NCBI GenBank assembly: GCA_011389815.1
Contig: JAABTP010000023.1
Location: 1-40,370, forward strand
Direction of reading: 5' to 3'
From: Desulfobulbaceae bacterium
Lineage (GTDB): Bacteria > Desulfobacterota > Desulfobulbia > Desulfobulbales > Desulfobulbaceae
DNA: 40,370 bases
Made by a program: the position numbers and the translations under genes. Positions 1 to 6,983 of the stretch are shown here, piece by piece (within the stretch, counting starts at the first letter, position 1; the number at the start of each line of letters is the position of its first letter). The notes beneath the pieces are model-generated. The model was given only the letters and a program-made list of their open reading frames with translations. It ran no database searches and was not told where the DNA came from.

Positions 1-428
1 GATTGCTGCAATTGTTGAGTTATCAACGGGTAAGAGGTCTCTTCCTCAACAGAAATTAACGATAATTGCAAATGGCACATACCAGGTATCGGCTTACCAT
101 AGACAGAAGAGAAGAACCGCCCGAGCCCATAGGTCTTTTTACCTGCCTTCGGAGTGACGACCTCGTCTCCACCCAAAAGAGTGACTCCAGAATTTCCCAA
201 CAGGTGGGTACGGATAAAAATCCACTGGACCTTTGCCCAGTCAATTTTTGCTTTAAAAAACCGTTGGATGGTTCGATAACTACCGCCCTTTTCCGTCCAA
301 CGTGATATGCCAAGCATAGTAACTCTATCAGGCATAGACAAGATCGCTGTAACAATAATACCCAAATGACGTAAAGTAGTGTTGTCAAGGCAAGGGGTTA
401 AACAACAGAGTATGCTTAAAATGTCCAT
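1..428 (-). CDS. DDE transposase, N-terminal part (runs off window)
   Basis: The frame is open from ATG 426-428 to the window edge, giving about 142 residues beginning MDILSILCCL. A CAGGAG ribosome binding site lies six bases upstream. Around residues 85-115 there is GGDEVVTPKAGKKTYGLGRF followed by FSSVYGKPIPG. This matches the first catalytic Asp region of IS4/IS701-like transposases, where an Asp is followed by a PKxGKKTxGxGRF stretch. The C-terminal part with the other catalytic acids is off the window. The start sits inside the 3' end of the truncated Uma2 gene (416-799), overlapping it by 13 bases. Family placement is from memory of the motif, so the exact IS group is uncertain. Confidence 0.75.
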   Translation of the reverse strand, partial: MDILSILCCLTPCLDNTTLRHLGIIVTAILSMPDRVTMLGISRWTEKGGSYRTIQRFFKAKIDWAKVQWIFIRTHLLGNSGVTLLGGDEVVTPKAGKKTYGLGRFFSSVYGKPIPGMCHLQLSLISVEEETSYPLITQQLQQ

Positions 429-508
429 TTTGTTCTCCTGAATGATTTATCGTTTACACAATAATAATCATCCAGAAGAGATTGACAATTGATTGGCGAA
501 GGTATTGA
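1..508 (-). mobile_element. Partial insertion sequence (5' end of a DDE transposase element)
   Basis: The window opens inside an insertion sequence that runs off its left edge. The visible part carries the transposase start (428 down to 1) and about 80 bases of leader. The right boundary is inferred: the adjacent Uma2 gene keeps family-like sequence up to residue Ile97 (509-511) and then changes to unrelated sequence, so the element probably ends close to 508. No terminal inverted repeat or target duplication can be shown because the other end is outside the window. Confidence 0.6.
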
Positions 509-799
509 TATTTCAGGAGCACGTTTATACGGTGTATCGTATCCGTACTGTGCAAAGAATTCATCTGAAATCCAGGCCACATCAGCGACTTTAACGCCCT
601 GCGATGTCTGGATGGAACATTCTGTTATAACCTTACCCTGTCCTTTTTTTCCCTCCTTTATCTTCGCCCCGATTTCAAACTGAATATGGCCGTGGCTATT
701 ACTTGCAGGACTCATCAAAATCTTGCCCCACTTATTCAGCTCTATCTTGAAAGGGAGATCTTTCAGAAAAGGATTATTGATGAGCTGAGCCCATTCCAT
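416..799 (-). pseudogene. Uma2 family (DUF820) endonuclease, truncated by IS
   Basis: Residues 1-97 follow the Uma2/DUF820 pattern closely: MEWAQLINNPFLKDLPFKIE, then GKILMSPASNSHG, then the CSIQTSQGVKVADVAWIS block and a YKRAPEI segment. Family members continue after PEI with a conserved EIxSPSN region and run to roughly 180-200 residues. Here the frame instead reads SIPSPINCQSLLDDYYCVND and stops at 127 residues, inside the start region of the transposase. The missing C-terminal part contributes to the PD-(D/E)XK nuclease core, so the product is probably inactive. Uma2 genes are numerous in cyanobacteria and some Desulfobacterota; their role is poorly known. Confidence 0.75.
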
Positions 800-919
800 A
801 ATATCCTCTTTATAATTTCGCCATCCTTGCAGGAGAAAGCAGTCAAATCTTCACGCTGGACAGATAACTCATTGAAAAAAAGCGGCCTTGTCGGACAAAG
901 ATAAGAAGGGCATAAAATC

Positions 920-1657
920 CTACTGCAAAACAAGACGTGAATTAACCGGCTGCACGGAACGATTATTTGGGTGCTTTAAGATCTTCACAAGCTTTTTGAT
1001 CTGCCCTTCACTCACCGGAACAGGATTTTTCATAACCATCCATAATACGCCTTCGGTGCAGGGAGGGGTGGTTAACGACCCATTAACACGATAATAATCT
1101 TTATTGTTTGGCAGTAAGTGATCAGCTCTCACCTGTGATGTCATACTTGCTTTCTTGCCCTTTTCAGCAGGCATCTGCTGCCAGATTTTTTTCAGCTCTG
1201 TATTTTCATTACCAAGGGTATACATTACTGCGATGATAGCAAGGTTTCCATCGGTATCAGTGTGGATAAAATGAGCTTCTATGGGGAGCTGCCCCCCGTT
1301 AACCAGATTTTCGCTGGGTGCGTGAAAGTTAATCTGCTTGAGGGCAAATACTTGACCATTTACCGTAATGGTAGAACCTGCTGTGTATTTTGCCTGAATA
1401 GCATGATCATTATGCGCAACTTCAGTTACCAGCCCGGTGTAATTAAATTTGATCGGTTTCAGCTCTGCTTCAGTGAAGTCGGTCAGATCAATGGGTGACT
1501 GGTTGGCACCACTTGCACAGAGGGCATAGGAAGGGTCTAAGGTTCCCCAATGTTCTGGAGCAGTTTTGCCTGTGTATCCCCACTGTCCAGCAGCGGCAAG
1601 GGCATTTCCTGTCGTCAAAGTCAACGCAACAGCGATAGTCGACATTATTTTTTTCAT
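920..1657 (-). CDS. Periplasmic alpha-carbonic anhydrase (altered zinc ligand)
   Basis: The 245-residue product resembles bacterial alpha-carbonic anhydrases, which interconvert CO2 and bicarbonate in the periplasm. The ATG at 1657 was chosen because AGGAG lies six bases upstream and because it starts a signal peptide (MKKIMSTIAV to about residue 22, ending ALAAA). Family features visible are WGY at 26-28, NQSPIDL at 52-58, C47 and C200 (a likely disulfide), EAHFIH at 127-132 and GSLTTPPC at 193-200. The usual zinc motif F/V-H-F-H reads QINFHAPSEN here: the first ligand His is Asn110, while His112 and His129 remain. Activity is therefore uncertain. It stands alone on the minus strand between the Uma2 remnant and GAPDH. 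Confidence 0.85.
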   Translation of the reverse strand: MKKIMSTIAVALTLTTGNALAAAGQWGYTGKTAPEHWGTLDPSYALCASGANQSPIDLTDFTEAELKPIKFNYTGLVTEVAHNDHAIQAKYTAGSTITVNGQVFALKQINFHAPSENLVNGGQLPIEAHFIHTDTDGNLAIIAVMYTLGNENTELKKIWQQMPAEKGKKASMTSQVRADHLLPNNKDYYRVNGSLTTPPCTEGVLWMVMKNPVPVSEGQIKKLVKILKHPNNRSVQPVNSRLVLQ

Positions 1658-1762
1658 ATCATTCTCCTGTTCATCCTGTTCAGTACCTGGCGAGAAAACA
1701 GCAAACACTCACCTGATTTTCATGTCTTGTTGTCCCTCCCCAGGAAAAGGGAGGATCGGGAG

Positions 1763-2767
1763 TTATAATGGCTTGTTTTCTTCCATGTGCAGGACAAGAT
1801 CAAGCATTCGGTTGGAGTACCCCCATTCGTTGTCATACCAGGTCATAATTTTTACTGTGGTACCAAGTACCCGGGTGCAGAGACCATCAACGATGGTCGA
1901 GTGAGGGTCACCCTGAAAGTCAATGGACACCAAGGGCTCGTCGCAATAACGGAGAAAGCGTCCAGCAGCTTCCTGCAAGGCCTTATTCACCTCTGATACT
2001 GTGGTCTCGCGCTCGACCTCTATTACTGCATCTACCAACGAGACATCCGGGGTTGGCACCCGGACAGCCAGCCCATCGAATTTATTTTTTAATTCCGGGA
2101 TAACCAAGGCCACCGCAGCAGCAGCTCCGGTCTTGGTGGGGATCATGGACATGGCCGCAGCCCGTGCCCGACGCAGATCAGAGTGCGGAAAATCCAGCAA
2201 GCGCTGATCTCCGGTATAGGCGTGAACCGTGGTCATAAGTCCCTGCTTGATCCCAAAGTTATTCAGGATGACCTGGGCAACCGGAGCTAAGCAGTTGGTT
2301 GTGCAGGATGCATTGGAAACAACATGATGGGCGGTTGGATCATACTCATCCTCATTGACGCCCATAACAAAGGTTTTCACGCCGCCCTTGGCCGGAGCCG
2401 AGATAATGACCTTGGACGCTCCGGCATCAATATGGGCTCCGGCAGATTCCTGGTCCCTGAAAAGCCCGGTACACTCAAGAACGTATTCTGCACCGACCTC
2501 TTGCCAGGTAATATCTGCAGGATTGCGATGGTTGAAGACAGGTATTTCCTGACCATCAACCAGAATACCATTATCATTGCTTGTGATATCAGCCTGGCTT
2601 ACTCCCATCACCGAATCGTATTTCAACAGATGGGCAATGGTTTTGATATCTGTGAGATCATTGATACCAACAACCTCAATGTCTGCAAATGCTGTATCCT
2701 CGCTCAGTGCGCGAAAAATGTTTCTTCCGATGCGTCCAAATCCGTTAATACCGATTTTTATACTCAT
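1763..2767 (-). CDS. gap: Glyceraldehyde-3-phosphate dehydrogenase, type I
   Basis: This cytoplasmic enzyme oxidises glyceraldehyde-3-phosphate to 1,3-bisphosphoglycerate with NAD+ in glycolysis, or the reverse in gluconeogenesis. The 334 residues are the normal length. The Rossmann motif GFGRIGR is at 9-15, the active-site block SNASCTTNC at 151-159 with nucleophile Cys155, and the paired catalytic His182 in TVHAYTGDQ. The ATG at 2767 has AAGGAAC upstream. The gene is followed 105 bases later by the carbonic anhydrase on the same strand and diverges from der. Asp/Asn in VGINDLTD (33-40) fits NAD rather than NADP preference, although this is inference. Confidence 0.97.
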   Translation of the reverse strand: MSIKIGINGFGRIGRNIFRALSEDTAFADIEVVGINDLTDIKTIAHLLKYDSVMGVSQADITSNDNGILVDGQEIPVFNHRNPADITWQEVGAEYVLECTGLFRDQESAGAHIDAGASKVIISAPAKGGVKTFVMGVNEDEYDPTAHHVVSNASCTTNCLAPVAQVILNNFGIKQGLMTTVHAYTGDQRLLDFPHSDLRRARAAAMSMIPTKTGAAAAVALVIPELKNKFDGLAVRVPTPDVSLVDAVIEVERETTVSEVNKALQEAAGRFLRYCDEPLVSIDFQGDPHSTIVDGLCTRVLGTTVKIMTWYDNEWGYSNRMLDLVLHMEENKPL

Positions 2768-3219
2768 GATTTGTTCCTTTTCTCTTTTATTTCAGGTTTA
2801 TGTGTTTCATGGGAAATCTGCAAGATTTATTTCAGGTCCCTCTGCTATCTTCAGCGCCAGTATTTTTGGCAAGTATTTGTGCAATGCGGAGAGAAGGGTA
2901 AAGTAATATCATCAGATAGAGCTATCATATTTTCATAAAAAAATATATGAGAAAAAGGACTAAGGATAACAAAAAGTTCATGGCGAAGCAAGTGAAAGAT
3001 ACTTCGTGGAAAACAGAGCATCTTCTTTTAATACGGTTGAAATATAATTACGTACCCGGCTTTCCCTTGAACGGCCCTTTTTTACCAGCTTGCTTTCAGA
3101 AAACCTTGCTTGCCAAACATCCCTGCTACGAGTATTCTTGCGGCAACGCTCAACCATATATCCGGGCAGATACTCTATTCTCTGCTCTCTCTAACCTTTT
3201 AATACAACCCAGACTGATC
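2768..3219. other. Gap/der divergent intergenic region
   Basis: About 450 bases separate the GAPDH start from the likely der start. An in-frame extension of der to ATG 2947 is open here, but its translation (rich in Leu, Pro, Tyr and Cys, without family resemblance) does not look like Der protein. It should hold the promoters of both genes. The stretch before 2947 is AT-rich. I see no hairpin, small gene or riboswitch that I can support. Confidence 0.4.
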
Positions 3220-4584
3220 GTGAAGAGTAATGCCTATCCCCTTGTCGCCCTGATCGGACGGCCCAATGTGGGGAAATCCACCCTGTTTAACCGTATTACC
3301 CGTCGGCGTGATGCCATTGTCGACCCTACTCCTGGCGTTACCAGGGACCGTCATTATGCCCAGGTAGTTTGGGAAGAGCATGCCTTTATGCTGGTGGATA
3401 CCGGTGGTATTGAAGAGGCAGACGGCCTGGAAGGAGATCAGTTCAGTGATCATATCCGTACCCAGGCCTTACAGGCCATTGAAGAGGCTGATGTCATTAT
3501 CTTCCTCCTGGACGGTCGTCAGGGAGTGTTACCTGGTGATTATGAGATTGTGGAGCTGCTGCGCCGCACAAAGAAAGAGGTTTTTTTCGTTGTTAATAAG
3601 ATTGATGCGCCAGATAAAGAAAATGAGCTGTTAACACCGTTCTGGGAACTTGGAGTTCCTGATTTATGGGCTCTGTCCGGTGATCATGGCTATGGATTTC
3701 GTACCCTGATGCAGGCCCTGGTGGAGAAGATCGGGCAGACTGAGGCTCCGGCTGCCTTGCCTGAGGGGACTGTTCGTCTGGCCTTTATTGGTCGTCCCAA
3801 TGTGGGCAAATCCTCTATGGTGAATGCCATTATGGGGCAGGAACGGATGGTGGTTTCTGATGTTTCCGGCACTACCCGTGATTCTGTGGACACTCTGCTT
3901 TCCAGAGATAAGTACAACTACCTGCTTATAGATACCGCTGGTATCCGACGCAAGGGCAAGACGAAGGATAAGCTGGAAAAGTTCTCTATCCTCAAGGCCC
4001 TCAAGTCCCTGGGCCGTTGCGATATCGCGGTGGTGGTGATTGATGCCCATGAGGGGATCACAGAGCAGGACACCAAGGTGATCGGCTACACCCAGGATCA
4101 TGGCCGGGCCCTGCTGATCCTGATTAATAAATGGGATCTGATCAAGGATGATAAAAAGAAACAGGACTGGTTGCTGGAAGAGGTGCGGCTGGCTACCAAT
4201 TTCATCCCCTTTGCCCCGGTTTTTAGGGTTTCAGCCAGGACTGGTTATGGAATCAAACGTCTCTTCCCTGAAATCGGTAAGATGCATCGTCAGTTTTATC
4301 AGCGTTTTTCCACTTCTGCCCTGAACCGTCTTTTGGAAGCAGCAACCCATCAGCACGAGCCGCCCATGTACCGGGGGCGAAGGCTGAAGCTCTATTACAC
4401 CGCTCAAATTGATACGGCTCCGCCTTCTTTTGCCGTAGTAGCCAACTTCCCAAAGGGGATTCATTTTTCCTATCAGCGCTACCTGACCAATCGTTTTCGG
4501 GAAGGACTGGGCCTGGATAAGATTCCGGTGCGCCTCTTTTTCCGGGAACGGAGCGGGCGAAGCAAGGGAAGCAGCAGAAAATAA
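3220..4584 (+). CDS. der: Ribosome biogenesis GTPase Der (EngA)
   Basis: Der has two consecutive GTPase domains and a KH-like C-terminal domain and acts in late assembly of the 50S ribosomal subunit. The first domain shows GRPNVGKS at 13-20, DTGGIEE and NKID; the second shows GRPNVGKSS near residue 190, DTAGIRR and NKWD. The C-terminus ends in basic residues, RSGRSKGSSRK. I chose the GTG at 3220 (product VKSNAYPLVALIG), which gives 454 residues, the usual family length. The frame is open back to ATG 2947, which would add 91 residues that look untranslated. Neither start has a strong ribosome binding site, so the start is the weak point of this call. Confidence 0.95.
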   Translation: MKSNAYPLVALIGRPNVGKSTLFNRITRRRDAIVDPTPGVTRDRHYAQVVWEEHAFMLVDTGGIEEADGLEGDQFSDHIRTQALQAIEEADVIIFLLDGRQGVLPGDYEIVELLRRTKKEVFFVVNKIDAPDKENELLTPFWELGVPDLWALSGDHGYGFRTLMQALVEKIGQTEAPAALPEGTVRLAFIGRPNVGKSSMVNAIMGQERMVVSDVSGTTRDSVDTLLSRDKYNYLLIDTAGIRRKGKTKDKLEKFSILKALKSLGRCDIAVVVIDAHEGITEQDTKVIGYTQDHGRALLILINKWDLIKDDKKKQDWLLEEVRLATNFIPFAPVFRVSARTGYGIKRLFPEIGKMHRQFYQRFSTSALNRLLEAATHQHEPPMYRGRRLKLYYTAQIDTAPPSFAVVANFPKGIHFSYQRYLTNRFREGLGLDKIPVRLFFRERSGRSKGSSRK

Positions 4585-4608
4585 ATATCCGGTTTTCGAT
4601 TGAGGGCT

Positions 4609-4636
4609 GTAGGGGCATGGTGCGCCGTGCCCTTAC
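4609..4636. repeat. Dispersed 28-bp palindrome, copy 1
   Basis: The sequence GTAGGGGCATGGTG followed by CGCCGTGCCCTTAC is an imperfect palindrome 3' of der. It matches the perfect palindrome at 23098-23125 at 25 of 28 positions. All three differences turn a Watson-Crick pair into a G-T (G-U) pair, so an RNA hairpin would be kept. The downstream flank is also shared (TGC, then ACCTGAAA). Such GC-rich palindromes occur as dispersed intergenic elements in many genomes. A terminator-like hairpin follows immediately. Confidence 0.75.
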
Positions 4637-4641
4637 AGTGC

Positions 4642-4671
4642 AACACCTGAAACGTGGTGTTTCTTTTTTTT
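4642..4671 (+). terminator. Rho-independent terminator of der
   Basis: The stem AACACC (4642-4647) and GGTGTT (4656-4661) encloses the loop TGAAACGT, followed by TCTTTTTTTT. It lies 58 bases after the der stop on the same strand. An alternative stem GAAAC/GTTTC overlaps it. Confidence 0.7.
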
Positions 4672-4915
4672 ACACTGTCAGGTAGCGCTTTGTTTTTTGG
4701 GAGTAACGTTTATCTGGAAATATTGCCGGGAAGGCAGTAATTGGCTTGCTTTGTGCAAAGCGCCTTGCCAAATGATTTTCTGAAGAGTATTCTTATCTCA
4801 ATCTGTTGAAGATGTTGAAGCGTTGAAGCTGCTCAGATGGCTGTTTCGAACCTGCTGTCCTGTCCCGCATGGGGGGAGGGATGGGCGTTTATATGGATAA
4901 TACAATAATGAATTA

Positions 4916-5467
4916 ATGAGCTGGAGAAAAGATATAGACAGGGTACTCCTTCCTCAAAGTGTTTGGCAGGATGTGATTGCGCATTGCCAGAGAAAGGTGG
5001 CAGGGGAGTTCCTTCCCGGAGAAAGCAAGGTCAACAGAGCCTTTGGTATCCTTGCCGGGGTTCAAACAGGGAGAGAGCTGCATGTACGCATCGTGCTTCC
5101 GGTAAAAAAAAACGCCAGGAATCAAGAACCCCTGAAAAGTTTTATGGATAAGATGATGGAAGAGCATGCGGTTCCATCAACCACTCCCATGAGTAAACGG
5201 GGCTGGATTACTGATCCACATGAATTCAGAGAATGTCTTGAGCATTGTACCCAAAATGGTCTTTCCATCTTTGGTGCTTATCATATCCATGTTGTTCCCT
5301 GGGAAGGCGATCCCCTTCGTGATACCCCAACCCGTCTTGACACCCTCTTAGTCAAAGACAGCAAGATGTTTTCCTTTATAATCTCTATGGTTGATATTGA
5401 GAACCCCATTATCCGAGCCTTTTATGAGGGGAAAATTGATCAGGAAGTTCCAATCATCATTGTTTAA
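4916..5467 (+). CDS. JAMM/MPN-like domain protein
   Basis: I do not recognise this 183-residue protein with certainty. Near residues 43-62 it reads FGILAGVQTGRELHVRIVLP, like the start of a JAB/MPN fold. At 123-136 it has His-Ile-His, ten residues, then Asp (HIHVVPWEGDPLRD). The spacing equals the JAMM zinc motif HxHx7SxxD, except that the Ser is Pro133. The upstream catalytic Glu of JAMM proteases is not clearly identifiable. Bacterial JAMM proteins can release sulfur carriers or cleave isopeptide bonds, but no partner carrier is visible. It ends 23 bases before the dehydrogenase gene, so the two are probably co-transcribed. The ATG at 4916 lacks a Shine-Dalgarno sequence and overlaps the stop of a possible 11-codon leader (4881-4916). 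Confidence 0.6.
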   Translation: MSWRKDIDRVLLPQSVWQDVIAHCQRKVAGEFLPGESKVNRAFGILAGVQTGRELHVRIVLPVKKNARNQEPLKSFMDKMMEEHAVPSTTPMSKRGWITDPHEFRECLEHCTQNGLSIFGAYHIHVVPWEGDPLRDTPTRLDTLLVKDSKMFSFIISMVDIENPIIRAFYEGKIDQEVPIIIV

Positions 5468-5490
5468 CTTATTTTCCAGTACGTCTCGTT

Positions 5491-6690
5491 ATGTTCACAA
5501 ATGCAGAAAAAGAGTCAGATCTTATTGTCGAGTATACTGATCCCCTTGAAGGCTTTAAAGGATGGCTGGTTATTGATTCCATGACCCATAAACTTGCTGC
5601 TGGTGGACTCCGGGTCCAGCAGGGGCTGACCTGCGAATGTGTTCAGCGTCTTGCTGCCACTATGACCCTGAAGATGCGGATCGCCGGAATCCGGGCTGAT
5701 GGGGCAAAGAGTGGTATTGATTACGACCCAGGCAGTCCTGGCAAACAGGAAGCATTGTTTCGTTTTATGCGGGCCATTAAGCCGTACATGGAAGAACGCT
5801 ACTCAATGGGGCCGGACCTGAATACCACTATGCCTGAGCTGGATGCGGTCTGTCAGCGCCTTGGCTTGCCCTCTATTAAAAATGCTGTGGCCAGGAATCA
5901 GCAGCTTGATAATGAGGCATTTGCCCAACGAACAGCCTTGCTGGCTGCGCCCTGTGGGCATGCAACCCTTGGCCGATTGCGTTCCGGTGCTGGTGTGGCG
6001 GCTTCCTGTTTGGCGACCCTGGATTTTCTTGGGATTTCTCCCCAAAAGGCAACTGTGGCTATTCAGGGCTTTGGCGGGTTGGCAGCAGGAGCTGCCTATC
6101 TTCTTCATAGGGCTGGCGTACGGATTGTTGGTCTGGCAGATCGGGAAAAAAGTCTGTTCAGTATTAATGGGACGCCGCTGGATATCCCTGCCTTACTTTC
6201 CTCTCAGGATAATGGGGAAAAGGGCATTATTCCAACAGAGGAAAACCCCAAGGCCGCATATTCTGATAATCAGAAAATTTATGACCTGCCCTGTGATATC
6301 TTTGTGCCGGCAGCCATTGAAAAAGCGATTGATAAGGAAGTGGCAGAGCAGATACAGGCCAAGGCCATTGCCTGTGGTGCTAACCTGGCAGTGACTGAAG
6401 AGGCAGAACAGATTCTTCATGCGCGTGCTATTCCTGTGATCCCAGACATGGTTGCCGGTTGCGGTGGTTCCCTGTCCATGGAAGGGCTGTACGGCCCAGA
6501 TACCCTGCCTACTGCCGAGGAGGTGTTGCATCATGTTGACAGGAAAACCCGTAATATTGTTACGGCAATGCTGCAACGGAGTGAGCAGGAGCATATCTCT
6601 CCGCGCGAGGCAGCCCTGCGTATCTGTGCGGAAACCAGGCTTTATCCTGATTCCAAACCCTATGTGCCCCTGGCAGAGCAGATTGCCTGA
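5491..6690 (+). CDS. Glu/Leu/Phe/Val dehydrogenase family protein
   Basis: Members of this family oxidatively deaminate an amino acid to its 2-oxoacid with NAD(P)+, or run the reverse amination. The 399 residues show the substrate-domain block with TLKMRIAGIRADGAKSGI at 59-76 (K61 and K73 match the two active-site lysines), GPDLNTT at 107-113 with the catalytic Asp109, and the Rossmann motif IQGFGGLAAG at 191-200. It is slightly longer than leucine dehydrogenase and shorter than typical glutamate dehydrogenase, and has an unusual Ala/Cys-rich middle. Substrate cannot be assigned. It follows the JAMM-like gene by 23 bases and precedes a lyase-family gene after a tandem-repeat spacer. Confidence 0.85.
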   Translation: MFTNAEKESDLIVEYTDPLEGFKGWLVIDSMTHKLAAGGLRVQQGLTCECVQRLAATMTLKMRIAGIRADGAKSGIDYDPGSPGKQEALFRFMRAIKPYMEERYSMGPDLNTTMPELDAVCQRLGLPSIKNAVARNQQLDNEAFAQRTALLAAPCGHATLGRLRSGAGVAASCLATLDFLGISPQKATVAIQGFGGLAAGAAYLLHRAGVRIVGLADREKSLFSINGTPLDIPALLSSQDNGEKGIIPTEENPKAAYSDNQKIYDLPCDIFVPAAIEKAIDKEVAEQIQAKAIACGANLAVTEEAEQILHARAIPVIPDMVAGCGGSLSMEGLYGPDTLPTAEEVLHHVDRKTRNIVTAMLQRSEQEHISPREAALRICAETRLYPDSKPYVPLAEQIA

Positions 6691-6753
6691 AGCGGAGCAA
6701 GGGCAAGTGACAAGGCTTGTTCGGAAAGCTCTGCAACGGGTATATGTCTGGCG

Positions 6754-6891
6754 GACATACCTGGGTAAGTCTCTCAGACATACCTGGGTAAGTCCCTCAG
6801 ACATACCTGGGTAAGTCTCTCAGACATACCTGGGTAAGTCCCTCAGACATACCTGGGTAAGTCCCTCGGAAATATCCGGGTAAGTCCGGCA
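6754..6891. repeat. 23-bp tandem repeat, six units
   Basis: Six consecutive units begin at 6754, 6777, 6800, 6823, 6846 and 6869, exactly 23 bases apart. The unit is GACATACCTGGGTAAGT plus YCCTCA-like sequence; the last unit is diverged. A seventh begins at 6892 and decays at once. Just before the array, GGTATATGTC (6739-6748) is nearly the reverse complement of the first GACATACC, so a hairpin can form at its left end. The array fills most of the gap between the dehydrogenase and the lyase genes. There are no spacers, so this is not CRISPR. Confidence 0.95.
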
Positions 6892-6983
6892 GACCTCTGT
6901 ACGTTGAAAAAAATGCAAATACCTGTCCAACGTTTTTATCTTCCTTGTTAAGGAATACAATCTCTTTATCTTTTATTCGTCCT

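Noticed and set aside
2324-2938. 204-residue plus-strand frame over the GAPDH gene
   Set aside because: It is antisense to a highly conserved GAPDH coding sequence and has no protein-like composition or ribosome binding site.
2947-3219. N-terminal extension of Der
   Set aside because: The 91 extra residues do not resemble Der or any domain and would make the protein unusually long; GTG 3220 fits the family better.
6754-6891. CRISPR array
   Set aside because: Units follow directly with no unique spacers and no cas genes are present; it is a plain tandem repeat. The same holds for 14969-15241.
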